Source of the DNA: Candidatus Zixiibacteriota bacterium
GTDB lineage: Bacteria > Zixibacteria > MSB-5A5 > CAIYYT01
Direction of reading: 5' to 3'
Length of the DNA: 37,375 bases
NCBI GenBank assembly: GCA_020853795.1
Contig: JADYYF010000137.1
Coordinates: 1-37,375 of the forward strand
The translations under genes were made by a program, and so were the position numbers. A model generated the notes under the pieces. It ran no database searches. It was given only the letters and a program-made list of their open reading frames with translations, and was not told the DNA's origin. Position 1 is the first letter of the stretch. The number at the start of each line of letters is the position of its first letter. This document shows positions 24,797-34,400 of the stretch, piece by piece.

Positions 24797-26893
24797 ATGG
24801 CGTATAGCAACAATCCCGCTGACATCGCCGTCACGTACCTGAAGGGGGTTGGTCCCAAGCGCGCCGAAGCGCTGGCGACGGTGGGGATCACGACAGTTGA
24901 AGACCTGCTGTACTACTTTCCGCGCAAGTATCTCGACCGGTCGACATTACTGCCGATTGCGCAATTGCAGGAGGGCATGCCGGTCACAGTGATGGGGCGG
25001 GTGGTGATGCAGGGATTGCTGCGGGCGCGCAAGAACTACTACGAGGTTGTGATTCAGGACGATTCCGGCCATCTGCCGCTGATCTGGTTCAACGGGATCA
25101 AGTTCGTCGAGAAGCGGTTCAAGCGCGACATGACACTGTCGGTGTCGGGCACGGTGACCAGTTTTCGCGGCCTGCAGTTGGTGCACCCGGAGGTGGAGAT
25201 CATCTTCGATACAGAGGAAGAGGCACGGGTGCATACCGGCGGCATCATTCCGATTTACCCGAGCACCGAGGTGTTGAAGCGCAACTTCCTGGATTCGCGC
25301 GGATTTCGTCGCATCATCCGGCCGGCGCTGGATCAGTATACCGAGCTGTTGCACGATCTGGTTCCGGCGGCAGTGGTCCAGGACGCCAAGCTGCTGCCGT
25401 TGGGGGAAGCGGTGCGGCAGGCGCATTATCCGGAGAGTTTCGAGAAGCAGCGCGCCGCGCGGCAGACACTGGCGCTGCGCGAGTTGCTGCTGTTTCAAAT
25501 CCTGGTGGCCGATCGGCGCAACCGGATTGCCAAGCAGCACAAGGCGCACGAGATTCAGAAGCCGGATCAGTCGTTCGGCGCGTGGGTCAAGGGGTTGCCG
25601 TTTAGATTAACCAAGGCGCAGAATCGGGCAGTGGCGGAGATCTTCGAGGACCTGTACCGCCCGCATCCGATGCTTCGGCTGATGCAGGGGGATGTCGGCT
25701 CCGGTAAGACCGTCGTGGCGGCGATTGCGATGGCGCAGGTGGCGCGGTCGGGTTTCCAGGCAGCGATGATGGCGCCGACCGAAATCCTGGCGCAGCAGCA
25801 TTACCAGACGGTGAATTCGCTCTTGCAGGGCAGCGGTCTGCGCATTGACCTGCTGACCGGATCGACGCCGAAGCCACAGCGCACGCAGGTGCTGCGCGGG
25901 CTGGCGTCGGGGGAGAGCGGCTTGATCGTAGGCACCCACGCGCTGATTTCGGAGGACGTGAAGTATGCCGACCTGGCGCTGGTGGTGGTGGACGAGCAGC
26001 ATCGTTTTGGTGTGTCGCAGCGCGAGGCGTTGATGGCGAAGGGGAAGTCGCCCGACCTGCTGGTGATGACGGCGACGCCGATCCCGCGCACGCTGGCATT
26101 GACGGCGTACGGCGATCTCGATTTGACCGTGATCGATGAACTTCCGGCCGGCCGCAAACCGGTGCGGACCGCCTTGCGCACGGAGGGTGATCGCCCGAAG
26201 ATCTACAGCTTCCTGCGCGAGGAAGTGGCGAAGGGCAACCAGGTCTTCATCATCTATCCGCTGGTGGAGGAGTCGCTGAAACTGCAATTGAAGGCGGCAA
26301 CCAAGGCCTTCCAGGAATTGAGCGAGGAGGTGTTCCCGGAGTTGCCGATCGGCCTGGTGCATGGCCAGATGAAGCGCGACGAGCGGGACGAGATGATGCG
26401 CCGGTTCACCGCGGGGGAAATCGGAATCCTGGTGGCGACGACGGTGGTCGAGGTCGGGATCGACATTCCGGATGCGACCGTGATTCTGATCGAGCATGCA
26501 GAGCGATTCGGGCTGAGCCAGTTGCATCAATTGCGCGGGCGCGTGGGGCGATCGGACAAGAAGTCGTACTGCATCCTGATGACCGAGATGGAGCCGGGAA
26601 GCGAGGCGTATCAGCGTCTGGAGCGGTTTGTTGAGAGTACCGACGGCTTCAAGATTGCCGAACTTGATCTGGAGTTGCGCGGTCCAGGGGATTTACTCGG
26701 TGTGCGGCAGTCGGGTGTGCCGGCGTTTCGTGTCGCTAACTTGCTAACTGACTTAAGTTTAATCTTGACCGCGCGCGAATATGCCGATAAATTGATGCAC
26801 AATGAACTGAGCCTAACCGACGAGGAGAGGCTCCGGCTGAAAACCTTTGTCAAGCAACAACGCGAGCGAGAGTCGACGGGTGGCATCTCATAA
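24797..26893 (+). CDS. recG: ATP-dependent DNA helicase RecG
   Basis: Branch-migrates and reverses stalled replication forks. 698 residues, full length. The wedge (OB) domain is N-terminal, with a helix-hairpin start TYLKGVGPKRAEALATVGI and MPVTVMGRVVMQGLLRARKN. The helicase core has GDVGSGKTVVAAIAMAQVA (motif I, about residue 297), MAPTEILAQQHY (Ia), VVVDEQHRFGVSQREAL (motif II, DEQH), MTATPIPRTLALTAYG (motif III), VVEVGIDIPDATVILIEHAE, and QLHQLRGRVGRSDKKSYCIL (motif VI). The C-terminal RecG tail ends VKQQRERESTGGIS. GGGGG lies too near the ATG for a normal SD. The following small gene overlaps its end by 14 nt. Confidence 0.97.
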   Translation: MAYSNNPADIAVTYLKGVGPKRAEALATVGITTVEDLLYYFPRKYLDRSTLLPIAQLQEGMPVTVMGRVVMQGLLRARKNYYEVVIQDDSGHLPLIWFNGIKFVEKRFKRDMTLSVSGTVTSFRGLQLVHPEVEIIFDTEEEARVHTGGIIPIYPSTEVLKRNFLDSRGFRRIIRPALDQYTELLHDLVPAAVVQDAKLLPLGEAVRQAHYPESFEKQRAARQTLALRELLLFQILVADRRNRIAKQHKAHEIQKPDQSFGAWVKGLPFRLTKAQNRAVAEIFEDLYRPHPMLRLMQGDVGSGKTVVAAIAMAQVARSGFQAAMMAPTEILAQQHYQTVNSLLQGSGLRIDLLTGSTPKPQRTQVLRGLASGESGLIVGTHALISEDVKYADLALVVVDEQHRFGVSQREALMAKGKSPDLLVMTATPIPRTLALTAYGDLDLTVIDELPAGRKPVRTALRTEGDRPKIYSFLREEVAKGNQVFIIYPLVEESLKLQLKAATKAFQELSEEVFPELPIGLVHGQMKRDERDEMMRRFTAGEIGILVATTVVEVGIDIPDATVILIEHAERFGLSQLHQLRGRVGRSDKKSYCILMTEMEPGSEAYQRLERFVESTDGFKIAELDLELRGPGDLLGVRQSGVPAFRVANLLTDLSLILTAREYADKLMHNELSLTDEERLRLKTFVKQQRERESTGGIS

Positions 26894-27098
26894 GCCCAAC
26901 AACATCAAGGATGATCTTCAGGAGGTCTTGCGCAGCGCGCGCGAACTTTCGGAAGAAATCGCTCGCCTGCTGGGCACCACGTCGAACTACGATCTGATGC
27001 GGCAGTTGAAGAAGGTCGATGCCGAGATGCTGGATGTGCAGCACAACTTGATGTTGGCAATCGAAATGCAGGAGGATACCGATGACGCCGCCGAATGA
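26880..27098 (+). CDS. Small helical (coiled-coil-like) protein of unknown function
   Basis: About 72 residues: a short basic head (ASHKPNNIKDD) then one long helix pair with heptad-like leucines (LQEVLRSARELSEEIARLL, then LMRQLKKVDAEMLDVQHNLM) and an acidic tail. No known family recognised. The start is GTG 26880, with GAGAG seven nt upstream, 14 nt inside the end of recG; a TTG at 26847 in frame is less likely. Its end overlaps the DUF1844 gene by 17 nt. This tight nesting suggests a real translated gene. A partner or adaptor role for the neighbouring DUF1844 protein is a guess. Confidence 0.65.
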   Translation: MASHKPNNIKDDLQEVLRSARELSEEIARLLGTTSNYDLMRQLKKVDAEMLDVQHNLMLAIEMQEDTDDAAE

Positions 27099-27420
27099 TG
27101 ATGCGCGCGCCCAGGCGCTGTTTTCGGCGCTGGTTTTCAGTCTGCATGCGGCCGGGATGCAGCAGTTGGGCAAGATCATGAACCCGATGAGCGGCAAGGT
27201 CGAGCGCGACCTGGAGCAGGCGCAAGCGACAATCGAGATGATGGAGATGTTGAAGCGCAAGACCGCCGGAAATCTCGATGATTACGAGGGCAAGTTGTTG
27301 TCGCGGCTGCTGGCTGAACTTCAAATGAATTATGTCGATGAAGTTAACCGGGAGCAGAAAAGCGGAACCAGCGACGATGCCGCCGGTAAAAATGTATCGG
27401 GTGAAGCCAAAACGAACTAA
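27082..27420 (+). CDS. DUF1844 domain protein
   Basis: 112 residues. The DUF1844 signature is clear: FSALVFSLHAAGMQQLGKIM, then a conserved NPMSGKVERDLEQAQATIEM and EMLKRKTAGNLDDYEGKLL, ending in a helix RLLAELQMNYVDE. The function of DUF1844 is unknown; the first helix is hydrophobic enough to lie at a membrane or partner surface. The last 25 residues are disordered and polar. Excellent SD: AGGAGG seven nt before ATG 27082, inside the previous gene. It sits between recG and murB. Confidence 0.85.
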   Translation: MTPPNDDARAQALFSALVFSLHAAGMQQLGKIMNPMSGKVERDLEQAQATIEMMEMLKRKTAGNLDDYEGKLLSRLLAELQMNYVDEVNREQKSGTSDDAAGKNVSGEAKTN

Positions 27421-27477
27421 ACCTCTCCCGCACCGGTACCGGGGCGAATTTACTGCTGATTAGGGACTCGCAAGACG

Positions 27478-28407
27478 ATGATGCAATTGACAGAAAAGGC
27501 TCTCTTGGCCGCCGACCTGGGTTTTCGCATCGAACGCGACTATCCGCTGGCAAAGCTGACCACCTTCGGAATCGGCGGACCGGCGGACTGGACGGCATTT
27601 TGCACAAAGCCGGAACAAGTGATCGCGGCGGTGAAGCTCTGCAGCGACTACGGTTTGGATTACTTTGTTCTCGGCGGCGGCTCGAACGTGCTGGCCTCCG
27701 ACAAAGGATTTCGCGGGATGATCATTTTACCGCGCATCGAGTCTTTCCGTGTCGAAGGCACAGCGGTCAGCGTCGGCGCTGCGTTTTCGCTGGCGCGGAT
27801 GATCGAGATCGTTGTCGAAGCCGGTCTGGGGGGATTGGAGTCGCTTTCGGGAATCGCCGGTACGGTGGGCGGTGCGATTGTCGGCAATGCGGGGGCATAC
27901 GGGCAATCGATTTCCGACACGCTGATTGACGTGCAGCTTTATCATCCCGACCGCGGTCTTTACACGGAGGTCAAGGAGAACCTGGGCTTCAAGTATCGTC
28001 ACAGCAATCTCAAGTGGTCGAAGAACATTGTTCTATCGGCGCGGTTCGGTTTGAAACAGGATGATGTCGAGATGCTGCGCGATCGGGCGGCGGAGATTCT
28101 GGAGCAGCGCTGGTCGCGGCATCCGCACGAGGACATTTCCGCGGGTTGTTTTTTCAAGAACATTGAGGACAAAAATGCTCCGCACGGCAAGATTGCGGCG
28201 GGGTTTCTGCTGGAGCAGATTGGGGCCAAGCAGACGACGGTCGGTCAAGCCGGAGTGTATCCGAATCATGCGAACATTCTGATCAACAAAGGCGGTGCGA
28301 GCGCGTCTGATGTGCGGAAGCTGTCGCTGCTGTTGAAGCAAAAAGTTAAAGAAGCCTATGGCGTGGAGCTCAACGAAGAGGTAGTATTACTGGGTGACTT
28401 CAGCTAA
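27478..28407 (+). CDS. murB: UDP-N-acetylenolpyruvoylglucosamine reductase (MurB)
   Basis: Reduces UDP-GlcNAc-enolpyruvate to UDP-MurNAc with NADPH and FAD, the second committed step of peptidoglycan synthesis. 309 residues. FAD-binding motifs: LTTFGIGGPADW, VLGGGSNVLASDKGF and SLSGIAGTVGGAIVGNAGAYGQ. The FKYRHSNLKW segment carries the substrate Tyr-Arg. The proton-donor loop reads SAGCFFKN, with Cys224 where E. coli has Ser229. The last conserved Glu is in LNEEVVLL. Two adjacent ATGs (27478, 27481) can start it; no strong SD. It sits apart from other mur genes and immediately upstream of the SprA gene. Confidence 0.95.
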   Translation: MMQLTEKALLAADLGFRIERDYPLAKLTTFGIGGPADWTAFCTKPEQVIAAVKLCSDYGLDYFVLGGGSNVLASDKGFRGMIILPRIESFRVEGTAVSVGAAFSLARMIEIVVEAGLGGLESLSGIAGTVGGAIVGNAGAYGQSISDTLIDVQLYHPDRGLYTEVKENLGFKYRHSNLKWSKNIVLSARFGLKQDDVEMLRDRAAEILEQRWSRHPHEDISAGCFFKNIEDKNAPHGKIAAGFLLEQIGAKQTTVGQAGVYPNHANILINKGGASASDVRKLSLLLKQKVKEAYGVELNEEVVLLGDFS

Positions 28408-28439
28408 CGGAGGTAGATATCGACAATAATAGATAACGA

Positions 28440-31400
28440 ATGAATTTATTGACTTGTGATCCGTTGAGACAGTTTCTCTTGCACATACTTGCGATCCTTG
28501 CCATTGTCGCCGCCGGACTGGGGCTGGGCATAGAAGTTGCCGAAGCCGCTCCGGGGGTGAGCATTGCGCTGAAGTTACCTCCCAACAATCTGACGAAGAT
28601 CGAGCCGCGGGCGCCGGAAATCGGGTTTTCGAATTCGGCCGAGCCGCGCGGGCTGTTTGATTCCAATTACCTCAAGCGCTCGATTACCTTCAACTACGAA
28701 GACTACAGCGCCCTGCTGGTTTTCAATCAGAGTATAGGCCGCTTCGGCGGGTTCTCGGTCCCAATCGCGGCCGAGCCGAATGCGTTGCGCGACCGCATGA
28801 TTGAGATCAATACGCGACGGGTGTTCCAGGAATCGGTGAAGAGTTCGCAGATGCGCCGCACGCAGCAGGGCGGCGGCGGTTTGCTGGAATTCGACATTCC
28901 AATCCGCACGCCGAAGGCGATCAAGTCGATCATCGGCGAGGGCGGCGCCGGGCTCAAGGTCAATGGCTACTACAAGATTTCGTTTGCCGGGCGCAGCCAG
29001 TGGCAGGACGGCGAGCGCGTGACGGCAGGGCAGAGCAAATTTCCGTCGTTGCAGATGGAACAGATCTCCAACTTCAATATCTCCGGCACGATCGGGTCGA
29101 AGATTTTCGTGGACGTCAATCAGGACTCCAAGCGGCAGGAGACGTTTGCCAATCGCATCCAGTTGCGCTACAAGGGGGAAGAAGACGACGTCATCAAGAC
29201 CATCGAGTTGGGCAACACCAACCTGGCGTTGCCGTCGACCCGGTTTATCGGATATTCGCAGCGAATTCAGGGCTTGTTCGGGATCAAGACGACGGCCGAA
29301 TTGGGAGGGTTGCGGCTGACAACGATCATGTCGCAGGAAAAGTCCTCGAACAAGTCGGCCGAATTCAAGGCGGGCGCGGAAGCTTCCAACCGCGTGATCC
29401 GAGACTGGAACTACATCGATAATCAGTACTTTGATCTGACGCGCCGGGACACGCTGGGCCTGTCGTTCGCCGATCTTCAGCCGGGGGACAGTATCACCAA
29501 GTGGGAAGTTTACCAGTCGTTTTCGAGTTACCAGGACAGCAAGATTCCCAAGAAGACTGCCAGTGTTTACGTCGACCCGTACAACCCGAACAAGTATCGC
29601 GAGGAGTTCACCGGCGGCACGTTTATTTCTTACGGCGCCGACCGCCAGATCAGCGACCAGACGCAGTACATCCTGGTTCATCCGACGGAGCACTACATCC
29701 TCTTCGACCAGCCGGTGCGCGATATCGCGATCGGGATCTACATGGAGTACCGGCGACGCCTGAACGACGGGCGGGATACGATTATCTCGGTCGGCGATCT
29801 GGGCAGTTCCGACAACGACACGCTGATCACACTGAAGTTGCTTAAGCATAACAATCCCCAGCCGCAATTTGTCAGTTGGAAATATGTCTGGCGCAACGTG
29901 TACGACGTCGGCCGGGTAGACAATCCCGACGATTTCTATGTGCATGTATACAAGGGCAACGCCACCGATGCCACGCAGCGCGAGGAGTCGGACCTGGACA
30001 ACCAACAGGGAGTTAGCTACATCAACCTGCTCGGGATTGACAACAACAACGACGGGCAGGTGGACGGCTACAATCAACAGATATTGGACCGTGCGCGCGG
30101 TCATCTTCGCTTCCCGAATCGCCGGCCGTTTGACAGCGACGTGTTGTCCGAGCGGGTGCCGGAAGCCTACGATGCGGCTCCGAACAACACCGACCGCACC
30201 AACAAGTCGAAGTACTACTTGCTGGTGACCTCGAAGACGCGGCAGAAGCAGTTCTCGCTCGGGCACTTCGATATCGTACCGGAGTCGGAGTCGGTCACGC
30301 TCAATGGCCGCACGCTCAAGAAGGATGTCGATTACCAGATCACCTACGAATCGGGGCAGATCACCTTCCTCAACGATGAGGCGCTGAGCGCGGCCGCGGA
30401 TGTCAAGATCGACTACGAATACGCGCCGCTGATCTCCTCGGAAAAGAAGACCCTGCTGGGCGCGCGGGCAGAATACGACGTGATGCAGAATTTCAAGATC
30501 GGCGCGACGGCGCTGTACAAGTCGGAGAAAGAGACCGACCGCAAGCCGAAGCTGGGTGAGGAGCAGGCGACGTTTGTGAACCTGGATGTCGATGCGTCGT
30601 ATACGTTCGAGACGGAGACTCCGACCAAGCTGATCAATCTGTTGCCGTTCATCGACTCGAAGACGTCGTCGCGCGTGATGATTGCCGGCGAAATCGGGCA
30701 GTCGATGCCGAATCCGAATATCAAGGGCGAGGCCTCGATTGACGATTTCGAGGGTTCCAAAGAACGTTACGGGCTGGGCGTGGTGCGGGTCGGGTGGGGA
30801 CCGGCCACGATTCCGGCGCAGATCGACACCAATTTCGCCTCGCGGGGCAAGCTGATTTGGTACAACCCGTACGATCAGATTCCGATCACGGAGGTCTACG
30901 AACGGGATGTGCGTGCGGGAGAGAACCGGACCAACATTCTGGTGATGCGGTTCATGCCGCAGGCGTCCGGCAGCCGGGAGAAGAGCGCGTCGTTTGCGGG
31001 GATCATGCGGCCGCTGGCCAAGAGCGCGTACAACCAGGAGAAGACGCGATTCATCGAAATCCGCATGCGCGGCGAAGTCGGGACGCTCCACATCGACATT
31101 GGCGAAATCAGCGAAGACCTCAACGGCAACGGTCAATTGGACGCCGAAGTGACCGACAAGGAGTTCGTCAACGAGGCGGAGGACAAGGGGCTGGACAAGC
31201 TGTCGGATGCCGAGGAGTGCGCCTTGTGCGCGGCGGGGACGGCGCCGGCGTGGTACAACTGTCCCGCCGAAGGGGCGAGTTGTGTCGATCCGGCCGGAGA
31301 CAATTGGGCTTACAGTTCCTCCGATCGCGACAACTACGACCGCATCAACGGCACGGAGGGCAATCGCGGCGATCTGTCGCGACTGAACCGTCCCGACACC

Positions 31401-34400
31401 GAGGACTTGAATGCCGACGGCCGGGTGATCACCGACAACAGCAATGCCTATTACTCCTATGCGATTGATTTGGCCGACAATCCGTTCCGGGTCGAGGGGA
31501 CGACCAACAAATTCGGTTGGTACACCGTCCGGATACCGTTCCAGGACACGTCGCTGGTCGACGTGACGGTCGGCAATGCCAGCAAGGCGAACATACAGTC
31601 GGTGCGACTGTGGTTGAACGGCGTCACCCGGGACACCGCTTTTGTCGAAATCGCCGAAATCGAGTTGACGCGCAATTCCTGGGAAGCGCAGCCGCTGCTG
31701 CCGCTGAATCGTGGACGGCTGGACGACACGCGGTTTGAGGTGTCGGTTGCGAATACCGAGGAGGATACAGTCTACGTCTCGCCGCCGGGGGTGGAAGGAT
31801 TCTACGACAAGACTACCGGCCTGCGGGAGCGCGAACAATCGCTGCGGTTTGACTTTGTCAACTTCGCTCCGGGCGACACCGGTTTTGCCGAGAAGATCCC
31901 GTTCAAGTCGCAGGACTTAAGCGGCTACAAGAGGCTGGAGATGTGGATTCACGGCGATCAAAACCGCGACAACATGCTCTTCTTCTTCCGTTTCGGCCCG
32001 GACGAGCGCAATTATTACGAATACAAGACGGTGGTCAAGGAGGGTTGGGACCGGGATGCGGCCGTCAATATTCCCTTCGACGAGATCACGCAGGTCAAAC
32101 TGAAGCTGCTTGATCTGAAGCAGGAATTTCCCGACACCAACGAGTACTCCGAGGGCAAGTATCGCATTTTCGGCAACCCGTCGATCACGCGGATCAAGTA
32201 TTACGCGCTCGGCATCACCAGCACGGACTCGCTGGCGGCGCCGGAGCGCCTGACCGGCAACGTCTGGATCGACGAATTGCGGGCGACCGAGGTGCGGCGC
32301 GACCAGGGGATTGCGGCCTACCTGTCGGGGTCGATGTCGTTCGGCGACGTGGCGTCGGTGGCCGTCAACTATACCAAGACGGACGAGTTCTTCCGCACCC
32401 TGACCCAGGCCGACCGGCGCGATCTGGGATCGGGCAGTCAGAACGTGGCCTACGGCTACTCCTTCAGCTTCAACGTCGACAAGTTCTTCCCGCCGGCGGA
32501 AAATGTGCAGATTCCGTTCAGCTTCAACTGGTCGCGCACCGAGCTGTCGCCGCGACTGATCACCGGTTCCGATATTCTCGTGCCGACGGATCGGCTGGAG
32601 AGCGAGAAGAGCGTGAATACGAACTACGGCTTCTCGATCAGCGAACGCTGGAACAAGCGCACCGGGAACCCGCTGTATACGGTGCTGCTGAACAAGTTCC
32701 AGGGGAGTTTGTCGTACACCAAGCTGACCTCGCGGACACCGACGGTACCGGTGAGCGACAACGAGGGCTACACGGCGAAAGGACGTTACAGCACCGGGAT
32801 CGGGATCAAGGGTGGGATCGGAATCTTCTCGTGGCTGCGGGGATTTCCCCTGGTGCCGGGGCGCGTGGTGGCGACGCAATTCAATCCGCTGCCGAACCGG
32901 CTCGCTTTTGACGGCGAAGTCAACCGCCGGACGGAGAACCGCACCAACAGCTTCGGCGTGCAGACCAATCGCTACACGCGGACGCTGCGCGGTAATTTCG
33001 ACACCGGCGCCAACCCGATCACCGGCGTCGAAGTCGGCTATCGCTTCTCCACCGACCGCGACATCAGCAATCCGGATTACGTCAAGTTTTCGTTCAATCC
33101 GAAGGACATTATCCTGGGTCAGGAGCGCCGTTACTCCGAGGCGGTGACGATCAACTACTCGCCGAACGTGCTGCCGTTTATCACCGGCACCAAACTGGGG
33201 TTCACGTCGTCGCACGATGAGAACTTCGACCAGACGAGTTCGACGAACACCATTTCGGATCTGCGACGGATCAACAATTCGCGCTCCTTCAGCGCCGGCG
33301 CGACGCTCAACTTGCAGAAGCTGCTGGGGCAGAACACCGGCGGCGCGCCGCAGCGGGGACGAGTGACGCCGCCCAAGCCGAAGCCGAGCGGATTGGATTC
33401 GTTGCGTCGCGGCGCCGCGGCCGATACGACGAAGGGTAAGCCGCCGGTGGTGTCGCAGCCGAAGGTGCCGGGCACGCCGGTATACATGTACCCCTTACGA
33501 TTCGTGCGGTTATTTACCGACCAGATCGATCCGGTGGCGACGACGTTCAAGTGGGACGAGCGGATTTCGCTGGACGGTTTTGTCGAGCGGCCGAGTTGGA
33601 AATATCGCTTCGGCTTTTCCAGCGATCCGGACGCCGAGCGGCGCAGTGGTACGATCGGCACGGGGCAGTTGGATGCCTACACGCGTACGCGCGGGTACAC
33701 GGCGCGTTCCGGGGTGCGGCTGCCGCTGGGGATGGCGGTCGGCGTGGGCTGGTCGTATTCGATCGCGGACGGGACGGGCCGCCAGACGCGCGACAAAGGC
33801 ACGGTTTGGCCCGACCTGACCTTCCGCTTCGGCAAGCTGGACTTCCTCCTGTTCCCGAAGCTGTTCGCGCGCTCGTTCACGCTCGATTCGAAGTTCTCGC
33901 GCAAGGACAACTTGTCGGAGAACGTCGCGACCGGTTTCAAGCGGAACCAGACGATTGCCGACGACTGGTCGCCGCTGCTGTCGGCGGGAATTGAGTGGAA
34001 GTTCGCGCAGGGCTTGCGTTCGACGGTGAGCTACACGACGAGCAAGGCGAAGAAGCTGCAGTTCCGCGACGGTGCGACGCAGGACGGCGGGTTATCGACC
34101 GACACGCGCGACTTCTCGTCCGGGGTGTCGGTGCGCACGTCCTACTCCTTCCGCGGCGGTTCGAATCTGTGGTTGCCGCTGTTCGGGCGGATGAAAATTC
34201 AGTCGACGTTGACGCTAGATCTTGACGTCAGCAAACGCAACACCCGGACGGAGAATCAGAGTCCGAACTACACGAATGCGGACAAGACAACGTCCGACCG
34301 CAGCGAGTTGACGATCCAGCCGTCGGCGAGCTACAATTTCTCGACCAATATCAAGGGCGGTTTGACGGCGCGCTGGACCGACACCAACGATGCCCGGGCC

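Noticed and set aside
28575-31838. A 1087-codon open frame on the minus strand opposite the SprA gene
   Set aside because: It is the mirror of a strongly coding plus strand; its product is a monotonous Arg/Leu/Val/His-rich chain with no motif, as expected from high-GC codon bias.
31917-33215. A 432-codon minus-strand open frame opposite the SprA C-terminal half
   Set aside because: No recognisable motif, and the plus strand continues as SprA.
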